DNA of 38,696 nucleotides from Sporomusa silvacetica DSM 10669 (GTDB lineage: Bacteria; Bacillota; Negativicutes; Sporomusales; Sporomusaceae), in contig NZ_LSLK01000132.1 in the NCBI RefSeq assembly GCF_002257705.1, forward strand, positions 1-38,696, written 5' to 3'. The position numbers were made by a program, and so were the translations under genes. The notes beneath the pieces are model-generated. The model worked only from the letters and a program-made list of their open reading frames with translations, was not told the DNA's origin and searched no databases. Below are positions 23,745 through 31,931 of this stretch, piece after piece (the stretch's first letter is position 1; the number at the start of each line of letters is the position of its first letter).

Positions 23745-23879
23745 TAGGGGTACGATATTCTAAACACTGCGAAAGTCCTGTATTTTTCTATCTACAGAAC
23801 TGATTATTATCGGACCTAATATCATATCTCTGACTCTTATCCTCAATAACTTACCAACCCACATCCAAAAACAAAGTGA

Positions 23880-23920
23880 GCCGGTCAAGGTGATACACTT
23901 CGCCCTGACCGGCCTGTTTT
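23880..23920 (+). terminator. Terminator after mocR
   Basis: Arms GCCGGTCA (23880-23887) and TGACCGGC (23906-23913) followed by CTGTTTT, 136 bases after the mocR stop. Confidence 0.65.
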
Positions 23921-23934
23921 CTGTTTCTATTCAA

Positions 23935-24262
23935 TTACACGATATTTGCCGTTGCACCGCCAAATGATCCTTCTACGCCTTTCGTCGGTATAATTCCACA
24001 CCTTAAAATTTGGCCGCAAGAGCCAAAGATGACTCTGCCTGCAAAGGGGTTGCTGTTTGTAGCATACTCAAACTTCTGAATGCCCTACTCTAATGCGAAA
24101 TTCCGCCTACATCTAATCTCAAGCTGCACCGCTTACTACATCTCTTTATCTATAATCGTCGGGCGGCTGTCTTCCACATAATAGCGGCACTTGTCCAGTA
24201 TAATCTACCCGCTTCTTGGTTAGGAAGTCACTGTGTAGGTCTTTGGCAGTAATGTATCACCT
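23935..24262 (-). pseudogene. Large serine recombinase, degenerate C-terminal half
   Basis: Minus-strand translation with frame repairs gives LLPKTYTV, DFLTKKRVDYTGQVP, YYVEDSRPTIIDKEM, then ATNSNPFAGRVIFGSCG and KVWNYTDERRRRIIWRCNGK YRV. These are the consecutive blocks of resolvase/invertase-type site-specific recombinases (helix before the zinc ribbon, YYVEDSHPAIIDKE, NPFAGKIICGDCG, RxIWRCN). At least two frameshifts and several stops are present. It is a relic of an integrated element; the catalytic N-terminal domain is absent. Confidence 0.7.
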
Positions 24263-24318
24263 TTATATTTTGTTCATTGGTCAACAACTTTCGAATGCTG
24301 CTTTCATACCACCTAAAA

Positions 24319-25188
24319 TTAAGGTAGCTTTTCGATATTCGAAAGCAAATACTCAATGAAATATTTGCTTGCAATCGGCAAGCTGTTTTTATCTTTATAT
24401 CCGATAGCAAGTGTTCTGATAACAGGCGGATCAACCGGAAGCGAGACAATATTATAATTCGTGCGACGTAGAACAAGCTCTGCCAAAACGCTGATACCCA
24501 ATCCCGCTTCTACCATTGTCATAATAGCATAATCGTCATGCATACGAAATTTTATGTTTGGTTCTAAATTGCATACATGAAACGCTTCCATAGGTTCACT
24601 AAAATGACCTTCTTCTAACAAAATGAATGGCTCGTTCACTATTTCATGCAAATTGACAGTACTTTGGGAAGCCAATTTATGATTTGATGGCAGAACCGCT
24701 AACATGCTTCCTTCTTTTATAGTAATTGTCTGTAAGCCAGTTACGGCAGGGGGCGTGATAAAGCCGAAATCTACGGCCCCAGCTTTGATCCATTCCTGTA
24801 TAGAACTATAATCTCCCTGATGAAGAATAAACTGCACATTGGGATAAAGAGCCTGAAATTCTTTTATTAGCTGTGGCATCCAGTGGCAGGTAATACTTGA
24901 AATCGTACCTACGCGAATTACTCCTGTTTCCAAACCTTTTATCTCGTTTACTTTTTGCTGCATGGCTTGATATTGAAGAATACTTCTCTGAATAAATGGG
25001 TATAAATCCGCCCCCTCTAATGTCAGCTTTACTCCCACACGGGAACGATATAGCAATTTAATAGACAACTCATCTTCCAAAGATGAAATCATCTGGCTTA
25101 TGGAGGATTGTGTGTACCCAAGGGCTTCAGCGGCTTTTGAAAAGCTCCCAAGATCAATAATTTTTTGCAGTGCAATATGTCGGTGCAT
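24319..25188 (-). CDS. LysR-family transcriptional regulator
   Basis: 289 residues. The N-terminal winged HTH (ALQKIIDLGSFSKAAEALGY, TQSSISQMISSLEDEL, LLYRSRVGVKLTLEGADLYP) is followed by a complete type 2 periplasmic-binding effector domain (GVIRVGTISSITCHWMPQLI, FGFITPPA, VEAGLGISVLAEL). It is divergent from the YbaK gene, with about 108 bases between them that contain a dyad ATAAG-N14-CTTAT near 25220-25243, a possible LysR site. It likely controls the YbaK-DMT permease pair. Effector unknown. Confidence 0.92.
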   Translation of the reverse strand: MHRHIALQKIIDLGSFSKAAEALGYTQSSISQMISSLEDELSIKLLYRSRVGVKLTLEGADLYPFIQRSILQYQAMQQKVNEIKGLETGVIRVGTISSITCHWMPQLIKEFQALYPNVQFILHQGDYSSIQEWIKAGAVDFGFITPPAVTGLQTITIKEGSMLAVLPSNHKLASQSTVNLHEIVNEPFILLEEGHFSEPMEAFHVCNLEPNIKFRMHDDYAIMTMVEAGLGISVLAELVLRRTNYNIVSLPVDPPVIRTLAIGYKDKNSLPIASKYFIEYLLSNIEKLP

Positions 25189-25296
25189 GCTTGACGTATC
25201 ACCTTTCTTAATATTTAAATAAGATATATTTGTTTTACTTATCTCAAAAAGCAGTATATACTACGTATAATAAAAACACAAGAAAAGGTGAAGAAA

Positions 25297-25773
25297 ATGT
25301 CTTTTGAAAGAGTAAAAAAATATTTTGACGGAGTTTGCTTAGGTCAGCGCGTCGTGGAACGGGAACAAATTGGTGCCACAGTGGAACAAGCGGCGGTGTC
25401 GATTGGTTGCGAACCGGCGCGGATTGCAAAAACAATGTCTTTTTTCTTGGACGCAGAAGCTATCCTGATTGTAATGGCAGGTGACGCTAAAATAGATAAC
25501 ACAAAATATAAAGCCTGCTTTCAGCAAAAAGCAAAAATGATACCTGGCGACCTGGTCGAAGCCTATATAGGTCATTTTCCGGGCGCGGTTTGCCCTTTTG
25601 CCGTGACCGAAGGTGTACGTGTATTTCTGGATATATCCCTCAAACGCTTCGACATCGTATATACAGCGGGAGGCAGCTTAACCAGCACAGTGAAATTATC
25701 TTTAGAAGAGCTTGAAACCCATTCTGCATCTGCAGGCTGGATAGATGTTTGCAAGGCATGGTTTTTAAATTAA
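25297..25773 (+). CDS. YbaK/ProX-type aminoacyl-tRNA editing protein
   Basis: 158 residues of the YbaK/aminoacyl-tRNA deacylase family (INS superfamily). Visible: VEQAAVSIGCEPARIAKTMS (with the conserved lysine of the active site), AILIVMAGDAKIDNTKYKA, PGAVCPFAVTEGVRVFLDIS and GGSLTSTVKLSLEEL. Such proteins remove wrongly charged amino acids from tRNA. I prefer ATG 25297 (MSFERVKKYF) with AAAAGGTG upstream over the GTG at 25288 within that ribosome site. It is followed two bases later by a DMT permease gene and may form a LysR-controlled pair with it. Confidence 0.88.
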   Translation: MSFERVKKYFDGVCLGQRVVEREQIGATVEQAAVSIGCEPARIAKTMSFFLDAEAILIVMAGDAKIDNTKYKACFQQKAKMIPGDLVEAYIGHFPGAVCPFAVTEGVRVFLDISLKRFDIVYTAGGSLTSTVKLSLEELETHSASAGWIDVCKAWFLN

Positions 25774-25774
25774 A

Positions 25775-26278
25775 ATGAATAGTAAAAAAGCAGAGCTACT
25801 TATGGCGAGCGTCTCCCTCGCATGGGGTTCTTCCTACCTGCTGATGAAAATAGGACTGGATAGTATCAGCCCATACAATTTGATTGCTCTGCGGTTTGGA
25901 ATAGCTTTTATCTGTATGGCGCTAATTTTTTTGCCCCGCTTTCGTACGCTTTCTGTGTCCATCTTGGCAAAAGGCGTCTTGATGGGAGTACTGCTTTTTC
26001 TGCTTTTCTCGGGGCTGGTTTATGGTGTCAACTATACGACTGCTTCCACTGCAGGATTTTTAGCCAGCACCACCGTGATAATCGTTCCAATCCTGGAGAG
26101 CATCTTAAAACGAAGGCTTCCTAACAAGTTAATTATGCTGAGTATTCTTCTGGCCGTCATTGGTCTATATCTTTTGTGTTTTCAAGAGATGAAATTGGAC
26201 CTCCACGACAGATTGACCTTTATAAGTAAAAAGTACTGCTTGATCATCCATGGTAGTCTCAGGCACATTGGTTATTAG
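25775..26278 (+). pseudogene. EamA/DMT-family permease cut after its first domain
   Basis: From ATG 25775 the protein has the first EamA repeat: SVSLAWGSSYLLMKIGLDSI, YNLIALRFGIAFICMALIFL, TTASTAGFLASTTVIIVPIL and LLAVIGLYLLCFQE, five helices. At about 26180-26187 the sequence changes to the antisense of an IS1634 transposase end, and the frame stops at 26278 with about 30 foreign residues. DMT permeases need two such repeats (about 290 residues), so this is truncated and probably dead. Confidence 0.8.
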
Positions 26279-26659
26279 TACAAATGTCATCAACTGTCGG
26301 GTCTTTTTCGCTATATTCTCCTGATGTTGTTCGATCCCATCGCTTTTGATATGCCAAGTTATATTTGTACGATCAACTTGTGGTGGTTGATTGGCAGGAC
26401 GCCGTCCACGCTTGTATAAAACCTGAGTTGTAGAATTGATAGACCCCTTCAATGCCCAGAGCTTTTTCTTGTTTTGAACGTGAAAAGATGCAAGGGCTTG
26501 TTCAGCATCTTTCTGGCAGGCGAATGTCTGCTCCAGCAAGCGTCTGACTGCTTTCTCAAAATCCTCTTTCTCGCGTTTCACAATAGATGCAATGGCCTGT
26601 TGTTGGGACGTGGTTTCTACGACTTCATTTTGAGCACAGCCTCTTTGACGTCAAAACTG
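26180..26659 (-). pseudogene. IS1634-family transposase fragment
   Basis: The minus strand encodes RQRGCAQNEVVETTSQQQAI, then KREKEDFEKAVRRLLEQTFA, CQKDAEQALASFHVQNKKK, NITWHIKSDGIEQHQENIAK, TMDDQAVLFTYKGQSVVEVQ and FHLLKT, a long internal-to-C-terminal part of an IS1634/IS4-superfamily DDE transposase. The final catalytic-glutamate region is reached (EVQF) but the last part is missing at the junction with the DMT permease; upstream a stop cuts it off at about 26660. Confidence 0.8.
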
Positions 26660-27105
26660 TTTAATTACAGCTGCTCTATGGGCGATTTCAATAGTCTGGT
26701 GGACAAGTTATCCCAACGTATTGAGTGCCTGTGATGGGTTATGGAAACTACAGTGTCGAGTAATTACTTTTTCAAGCCTACTTCATCGGCCATCCAAGGA
26801 ACGGAATGTGGATAGGGCTTGCTCTGGTTTGAAAAAATCTTGATAGAAATGGAACTTTCATTCGTCACCTCCTTAAAGTATTCATAAATAACTCTTCAGT
26901 AAAGCTCTTTTGCCTAAACTCAAGTTCTGTTTGGAGAAGAAGGATTTGCTATGCTTTTGAAGAAATGGAATTATATGCAAGGATAGCTTGGGCGAAAAAG
27001 TATCAGATAGCACATAAGAAATACCAACCCGCAAATCATCTTCCGGCATCGGCGTTTCTTGTCAAAACAATTAATGCTAGATAAGAGTTAAGGAGATATT
27101 GAAAA
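26660..27105. other. Region of decayed mobile-element DNA
   Basis: No intact gene. Short protein-like scraps on the minus strand (HNPSQALNTLG near 26735, and a frame near 26770-26870 ending PWMADEVGLKK after a perfect GGAGGTGA site at 26862-26876) suggest remains of coding sequence, but none can be assigned. Confidence 0.3.
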
Positions 27106-27597
27106 ATGGTTTCAATAAGACGAGCTGCAGCCTCAGACTTTACTGAGATTTGGCCAATACTGCATGATATCTTTTCTCAATGGAATACATATGTTTTCCC
27201 CCCTGATATTACAGTAGAAGAAGCCTATCATATATGGATGGAAACCCCAGTAGCAATTTATGTTGCACTAGAAAACGCACAGATAGTAGGTACATATTTC
27301 TTAAAACCAAACCAGCCCGGTTTAGGCTCTCACGTCTGTAATGCTGGATATGCTGTAAGTTCTAAAGCACGCGGAAAAGGAATAGGTCAGGCGATGTGTG
27401 AACATTCCCTTAAAGAAGCGAAAACCTTAGGATTTAAAGCAATGCAATACAACTTTGTAGTATCAACTAATCAAGCAGCAGTTAATCTTTGGGAAAAGTG
27501 CGGTTTTAACATAGTAGGCAGGTTACCTAATGCCTTTAATCATAAGGAAATAGGATTTGTAGACGCCTACATAATGTATCAGCAGTTAATTGATTAG
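27106..27597 (+). CDS. GNAT family N-acetyltransferase
   Basis: 163 residues. Acetyl-CoA-binding motif A is VSSKARGKGIGQAMCEHSL (RxxGxG as R-G-K-G-I-G), with motif B VVSTNQAAVNLWEKCGFNIV and the typical C-terminal strand VDAYIMYQQL. It probably acetylates a small amine or amino group; the substrate is unknown. ATG 27106 has AAGGAGA upstream. It is followed by an isochorismatase-like gene in the same direction after 91 bases. Confidence 0.9.
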   Translation: MVSIRRAAASDFTEIWPILHDIFSQWNTYVFPPDITVEEAYHIWMETPVAIYVALENAQIVGTYFLKPNQPGLGSHVCNAGYAVSSKARGKGIGQAMCEHSLKEAKTLGFKAMQYNFVVSTNQAAVNLWEKCGFNIVGRLPNAFNHKEIGFVDAYIMYQQLID

Positions 27598-27688
27598 TAA
27601 CACAAAATGAAAAAACACCTTAAAAATTACCATACGCCAAATCATCAACCATAAAATACCATCTTTTGATGAAAGGTAGGCATATCTG

Positions 27689-28285
27689 ATGAATGAAAAA
27701 CTACCAAAAGAAACCGCCTTGATTATTATTGATGTGCAAAAAGCTATTGATAATCCGGTATGGTTCCAATACGGAGCGCGTAACAACCTTAATGCTGAAA
27801 ATAATATGACGGAAATATTAAACTTATGGAGAAAGTCGGGACAACCTATTTTTCATGTTAAGCATGAATCAATTGAACTAAATTCTACATATCGTCCTGG
27901 CCAGGCAGGATGTAATTTTAAAGAATGTGTTGCCCCCTTAGAAAACGAGCAGATTGTTGTAAAACATGTTAATAGTGCTTTTATAGGAACAGGGTTGGAG
28001 TCCATGCTGAAGGAGCTTGATGTTTCTTGTGTAGTAATTTTTGGTGTAATTACAAATAATTCTGTAGATGCAAGTGTTAGAATGTCAGGTAATTTAGGAT
28101 TTATAACCTATTTAATAGAAGATGCCTGTTTTACTTATGCTAAGCCTGACTTCTGTGGGCGCGTACGTACAGCCGATGAAGTTCATGCCATGACATTATC
28201 GAATTTAGATAATGAGTACTGTCAGGTTATTTCTACCTACAACTTAAAGAAAATATTGACTGGCAATACTACAAAAATACCTTAA
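27689..28285 (+). CDS. Isochorismatase-like hydrolase with Ser in the catalytic-Cys position
   Basis: 198 residues of the cysteine hydrolase/isochorismatase superfamily. Triad residues expected: D15 (IIIDVQKA), K92 (VVKHVNSAF) and a cysteine in the GVxTNxCV motif. Here that motif reads GVITNNSVDASVRMSGNLGF, with S125 where nicotinamidase-type enzymes have Cys. The rest (VYLIEDACFT-like LIEDACFTYAK, TADEVHAMTLSNLDNEYCQV) is intact. The protein is expressed-looking and full length, so it may be a non-thiol member or act on an ester/enol ether as in true isochorismatases. Start ATG 27689 has GAAAGG upstream. Confidence 0.82.
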   Translation: MNEKLPKETALIIIDVQKAIDNPVWFQYGARNNLNAENNMTEILNLWRKSGQPIFHVKHESIELNSTYRPGQAGCNFKECVAPLENEQIVVKHVNSAFIGTGLESMLKELDVSCVVIFGVITNNSVDASVRMSGNLGFITYLIEDACFTYAKPDFCGRVRTADEVHAMTLSNLDNEYCQVISTYNLKKILTGNTTKIP

Positions 28286-28310
28286 ATTAACCCAAGCATC
28301 GGAATCCTTC

Positions 28311-28425
28311 TTAGAGAACTAAAATTCCCCTTTCATCATGCACACTCGCCTTATTCACATTCCTTATCGCCCGATTCAAAGCCATAATAAGAGCCACAGC
28401 ACCGTCAATATGCTCGGTGCTTTTT
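28311..28425 (-). pseudogene. Phage terminase large subunit, C-terminal remnant copy 1
   Basis: Minus-strand EHIDGAVALIMALNRAIRNV, NKASVHDERGILVL and stop at 28311 match the C-terminus of the second terminase remnant at 29130-29500 (RIDGAVALIMALDRAIRNVN, KASVYDEKGILLL). Only about 38 residues remain. The hairpin-like GCACCG...CGGTGC within it is coding sequence, not a terminator. Confidence 0.65.
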
Positions 28426-28512
28426 CATTCAAATTCTACACTTATAATTAGAAGGATATTACTATTTTGCTAAAGAACATTATTGCGTATAGGTCATAAG
28501 GAGATGAACATT

Positions 28513-29088
28513 ATGAAAGTACTTGGTATTAACGGCAGTCCTCGCAGGGATGGTAATACGGCCATCTTAATTCGAACTATATTTAAAGAGCTGAATGCGC
28601 AAGGAATTGATACAGAACTAATACAATTATCAGAAGTTGCAATTGATGGTTGTGTAGCATGTGGCGGCTGTACGAAAGCCCAAAATGAACGGTGTGTTAA
28701 AACTAATGATGACTTTAACAATTGTTTCTCTAAGATGGTAGCTGCCGATGGTATTATATTAGGCTCTCCCGTATATTCGGCTGGAGTCACTTCACAAATT
28801 AAAGCACTGATTGATAGAGCTTCTATAGTTTTGGCGACTAACAGAGGACTGTTTAAGTATAAGGTGGGTGCTGCAGTAGTATCTGCCCGACGTGGGGGTG
28901 CTATCAGTGCAGTAGATACTCTGCACCATTTTCTTCACAGTAAAGAGATGTTTCTGGTTGGTTCAACTTACTGGAATATGGCGTATGGCAGAGAAATTGG
29001 TGAAGTCGAGAACGACATGGAAGGAATGTCCAATATGAAAAATATTGGTGAAAATATGGCATGGTTGTTAAAAAAAATTCATAGTTAG
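28513..29088 (+). CDS. Iron-sulfur flavoprotein / NADPH-dependent FMN reductase family
   Basis: 191 residues with a flavodoxin-like fold: FMN phosphate loop GINGSPRRDGNTA (5-17), DGIILGSPVYSAGVTSQIKA and ARRGGAISAVDTLHHF. A compact cysteine motif C47-x2-C50-x2-C53-x7-C61 (GCVACGGCTKAQNERC) is the [4Fe-4S] signature of archaeal/clostridial iron-sulfur flavoproteins (Isf). It likely carries electrons between ferredoxin and small acceptors such as O2, peroxide or quinones. I choose ATG 28513, nine bases after AAGGAG; an in-frame ATG at 28504 overlaps that site. The gene is inserted between two terminase remnants. Confidence 0.86.
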   Translation: MKVLGINGSPRRDGNTAILIRTIFKELNAQGIDTELIQLSEVAIDGCVACGGCTKAQNERCVKTNDDFNNCFSKMVAADGIILGSPVYSAGVTSQIKALIDRASIVLATNRGLFKYKVGAAVVSARRGGAISAVDTLHHFLHSKEMFLVGSTYWNMAYGREIGEVENDMEGMSNMKNIGENMAWLLKKIHS

Positions 29089-29129
29089 GACGAATATCTC
29101 TTAAATCTGTTAGATTTAGGTTGAATATC

Positions 29130-29500
29130 TCATAGCAGCAATATCCCTTTCTCGTCATAAACACTAGCTTTATTCACATTTCTTATTGCTCGATCCAATG
29201 CCATGATAAGGGCTACAGCACCGTCAATACGCTCGGTGCTTTTTTCTTTGTCCGGCTTGATATTTCCAGCCGGATCAGTTTTTACATAGATATTGTCCAT
29301 CATCCACTGGAGCACCGGGTTACCGCCATGAGCTATATTTTTTTCTAAAGTTAGCTTCATGAGTTCCTTGGAAGCAGGCGACATATCCTTGTAGCCTTGT
29401 CCAAAAGGTACAACGGTAAACCCCATGCCTTCTAAGTTTTGCACCATTTGCACAGCGCCCCATCGGTCGAAGGCGATTTCTTTGATGTTGTATTGTTTTG
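29130..29500 (-). pseudogene. Phage terminase large subunit, C-terminal remnant copy 2
   Basis: Minus-strand sequence KEIAFDRWGAVQMVQNLEGM, GFTVVPFGQGYKDMSPASKE, LMKLTLEKNIAHGGNPVLQW and ERIDGAVALIMALDRAIRN is the nuclease domain of a TerL of the HK97/Terminase_1 type, including the late conserved aspartate (IDGAVAL). About 120 of 550 residues remain; upstream of DRWG the frame degenerates into unrelated codons. It marks an old prophage. Confidence 0.8.
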
Positions 29501-29665
29501 CTGAAGTATACAGTATTAGATTTACCTGATAGACTTGGCTTATCAGTTCATTCTTATAAATCAACTGGAATATCCAATACCATAATTTTGCACTATTTAA
29601 GTTGGTGTATCTTTAGCAAAAATTACTTCGTCTATATAATTAAGAAGAAAAGGGGATTGTTTGAA

Positions 29666-30280
29666 ATGGAATCTGTCATTTTAGCCTTATTGTGGTGTCT
29701 ATGGTGTACGCTTCATAGTGTAATGATCTCAACGACCATTACAAATTATCTAAAAAACAAAATGAGAAGTAAATACCGATTTTATCGACTTATTTTCAAC
29801 CTTATCTCACTAACAACTCTAATTCCGGTAGCCCTTTACAGTGCAGGCTTAAAAGGGCAGGTGTTATTCCATTGGGACGGATTTTTGCTGATAATTCAGT
29901 CATTACTAATGATAATAGTATTAACACTTTTCTTTTCCGGCTTAAAGAAATACGACATGTTACAATTGTCAGGGATTAGGCAAATTAAATCTGGAAACTC
30001 GCATGCCATTTTGTCTGCGACTGGCGATATAGACACATCAGGAATTTTTAGAATAACACGACATCCCTGGTACTTGGCGGTTATCATATTTATTTGGATA
30101 CGCGATATATATGTTTCAACTTTGATTATTAACCTCATTCTTACAGTATATATAGTAATCGGAACAGTTCTTGAAGAGAATAAAATTATTGCAGAGTATG
30201 GAAATGGTTATCGCGATTATCAAGAAAAGGTATCGATGCTTTTCCCGTTTAAGTGGCTATTTTCGAAAAAATTGTTTTAA
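29666..30280 (+). CDS. Membrane methyltransferase of the isoprenylcysteine/phospholipid methyltransferase group (NnrU/ICMT-like)
   Basis: 204 residues with about five membrane helices. The C-terminal family motif is present: FRITRHPWYLAVIIF (RHPxY, SAM/substrate pocket) and VLEENKIIAEYGNGYRDYQE (ExxxxxxYGxxYxxY). The N-terminus LLWCLWCTLHSVMIS resembles NnrU and MddA-type proteins. It methylates a lipid-like or thiol substrate at the membrane; which one is unknown. ATG 29666 with AGGGGA upstream is chosen over an upstream start at 29498 that lies inside the antisense of the terminase remnant. Confidence 0.75.
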   Translation: MESVILALLWCLWCTLHSVMISTTITNYLKNKMRSKYRFYRLIFNLISLTTLIPVALYSAGLKGQVLFHWDGFLLIIQSLLMIIVLTLFFSGLKKYDMLQLSGIRQIKSGNSHAILSATGDIDTSGIFRITRHPWYLAVIIFIWIRDIYVSTLIINLILTVYIVIGTVLEENKIIAEYGNGYRDYQEKVSMLFPFKWLFSKKLF

Positions 30281-30666
30281 TCCCATCTCTTAAAAGAAAT
30301 ACACCGTCTGACGAACCTACCTGTTGAATGCGCCGCGTACATCCCGAAAGTATAAGCGAAAAGAGTCCTGTGAAATTTCAATCAATTTATCACCCTCTTT
30401 TCCGTCATTATTGGTTCCGTCTTAATATTATAGGCATCGCAGCATCATATTTTACATAATAATTGATGGTAAATTTTCTTGTTCTATGCTGAGGCATAAT
30501 ATACACTTTTGTTCCAATGTGTGGCATAGCATAACTCACTTTTCTTTTATACTCCCCTCTGGTTTCATACCTAAAGATAACCTTCCACAGTCTGTAAGCC
30601 GTTACATTTGTCAATGACTTGCCATAGTATGTAACAAGTGTAAAACACGGGGAAGAGGGGTTTTAA
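30281..30666 (-). other. Intergenic region with a doubtful small ORF
   Basis: A minus-strand frame at 30408-30614 (68 residues from a TTG: MTNVTAYRLWKVIFRYETRG to AAMPIILRRNQ) has plausible composition but no ribosome site and no recognised family. The rest holds nothing that I can support. Confidence 0.25.
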
Positions 30667-31113
30667 ATGAAAAGGTTAAATTCGAAGAAACTAACTACAA
30701 CATTTAACGGCGTTACTCAAAGGAATCCTATTATACCTCGCAAATATACATTAACCCATTCAGACATTACTGCTGAATTATTTCTCACGGTGGGACGGCA
30801 AATTGCATTCGAAAAGATCGGTCCCATGCGAGAAGAAGTTGTGGCTACATGGCAGCGATTTCATAATGGTTATGCTTTGTACGGTCTTGTGCGGGTAGAT
30901 GCTCCTAAAGAACATAAAACTATATCCGCCGCTCGGTACAAAATATTCCAACAGGAAATGCCCTTAGCTTTAGAAGCTATTCGCTTCGGTGATAGAAAGT
31001 TCTTTGATACCCATCCTTCACTAGGCAATGCTCCCATTTGGATAGTCTTTGCATCCAGATATCGAGAATATAACGAAGTACAGTATTGGAGTACACCTAA
31101 TAAATATTTGTGA
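30667..31113 (+). CDS. Staygreen-family protein (bacterial SGR homologue)
   Basis: 148 residues. The sequence follows the staygreen family from end to end: KKLTTTFNGVTQRNPIIPRK, YTLTHSDITAELFLTVGRQI, KIGPMREEVVATWQ, RYKIFQQEMPLALEAIRFGD, FFDTHPSLGNAPIWIVFASR and a final YNEVQYWSTPNKYL. Plant SGR removes magnesium from chlorophyll a; several bacterial homologues have been reported to share this activity although their hosts make no chlorophyll. In this anaerobe the natural substrate is unknown, perhaps another metallo-tetrapyrrole. ATG 30667 has AAGAGGGG upstream. No tetrapyrrole genes are nearby. Confidence 0.78.
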   Translation: MKRLNSKKLTTTFNGVTQRNPIIPRKYTLTHSDITAELFLTVGRQIAFEKIGPMREEVVATWQRFHNGYALYGLVRVDAPKEHKTISAARYKIFQQEMPLALEAIRFGDRKFFDTHPSLGNAPIWIVFASRYREYNEVQYWSTPNKYL

Positions 31114-31188
31114 TCATCCCCCAACGAGTAATAATTTGGAAAGTAGCAAGTAGAAGTGCTATATCTTAAAGCATTCGGTAACCTTAAC

Positions 31189-31314
31189 TTACTTTTCCAG
31201 AAACCATTTACCTTCATCACAAAATAGATATACTTCCTTACCGGCAATACGACAGGTATATCGCATACCTTGTAAACCTGCCTTTTGTGATGCCGCTTGG
31301 CGGATGTCGATCAC
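31189..31314 (-). CDS. Small hypothetical protein
   Basis: A 41-codon minus-strand frame from GTG 31314: IDIRQAASQKAGLQGMRYTC, then RIAGKEVYLFCDEGKWFLEK. Composition and the strand-like ending (YTCRIAGKEVYLF-CDE-GKWFLE) look like a real folded domain, possibly the end of a longer protein. It is too short for the usual caller limits. No family recognised; start codon uncertain. A minus-strand terminator lies just upstream at 31345-31365. Confidence 0.35.
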   Translation of the reverse strand: MIDIRQAASQKAGLQGMRYTCRIAGKEVYLFCDEGKWFLEK

Positions 31315-31341
31315 CAGCCCAACCCGGCAGAAGGCAAAAAA

Positions 31342-31366
31342 ATACCCAGCTTAGTGCTGGGCCAGA
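31342..31366 (-). terminator. Intrinsic terminator
   Basis: On the minus strand CCCAGC-ACTAA-GCTGGG is followed by TATTTTTTT. The nearest minus-strand gene upstream is the GNAT fusion ending at 31932, about 570 bases away. Confidence 0.55.
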
Positions 31367-31424
31367 GAAAGTGATTTGGAATTTGACATATAAATTATAT
31401 ATCTTCATGGTTGCAATTTCAATC

Positions 31425-31711
31425 ATGATGTACTTTTTTCAACTTTACCTTGTAGTCCGATTCACAATATTTTTAGCCTTGTTATATTGGCTATTACACC
31501 ACTGGCTATTTCTCTTGCTTTTGTTGATACCACTAAATATGACACCGTCTACGTAAAATCCGGAGATACTGTTTGGTAAATTGCCTCTAAATATATAAAA
31601 GATAAAGACGATGTCCGGGAAGTTATTTGCGAAATTCGGCGGATAAATAAATTAGATAATAATGCGAAGGTTTGTCCTGGGCAAGCTTTGAAAGTTGCGG
31701 CTAGATCTTGA
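31425..31711 (+). pseudogene. LysM-domain (YneA-like) pseudogene, copy 2
   Basis: ATG 31425 starts MMYFFQLYLVVRFTIFLAL. After a frame shift near 31475 the protein continues VILAITPLAISLAFVDTTKY (membrane anchor), DTVYVKSGDTVW, a stop in place of a glutamine codon, then IASKYIKDKDDVREVICEIR, RINKLDNNAKVCPGQALKV and stop. It is an almost complete about 95-residue gene killed by one frameshift and one nonsense mutation. The domain is nearly the same as copy 1 at 1644-1862. Confidence 0.75.
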
Positions 31712-31931
31712 AGGATATATTCTTATTGGCACCTAAGCAAAAAGCATGGCATTTGTAAAATTGGCCGTGTTTTATTTTTTTAAGCAAAAGGAAACAAACC
31801 GAACCGTCCCCCTGTATCCTTAACCGGCTATTACTTTGCGGTGTTTTATTTCTGCGTATTATTGCTGAGCAAAATTGTTGCCAACAACCCCATCACAGAG
31901 AAGCTTTTTTCCCTGTCCCCTTTTCACATCA
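31712..31931. other. Intergenic region with REP-like word
   Basis: Contains AACCGTCCCCCTGT (about 31801) and TTCCCTGTCCCC (about 31910), words of the GGGACAG repeat type. No gene seen. Confidence 0.3.

Noticed and set aside
29210..29250. GCACCG/CGGTGC hairpin with T-run as a terminator
   Set aside because: It is coding sequence of the terminase remnant (the same hairpin appears in the other copy at 28400-28430).
29498..29665. Extended N-terminus of the membrane methyltransferase
   Set aside because: It is antisense to the terminase remnant; ATG 29666 has a ribosome site and fits the family.
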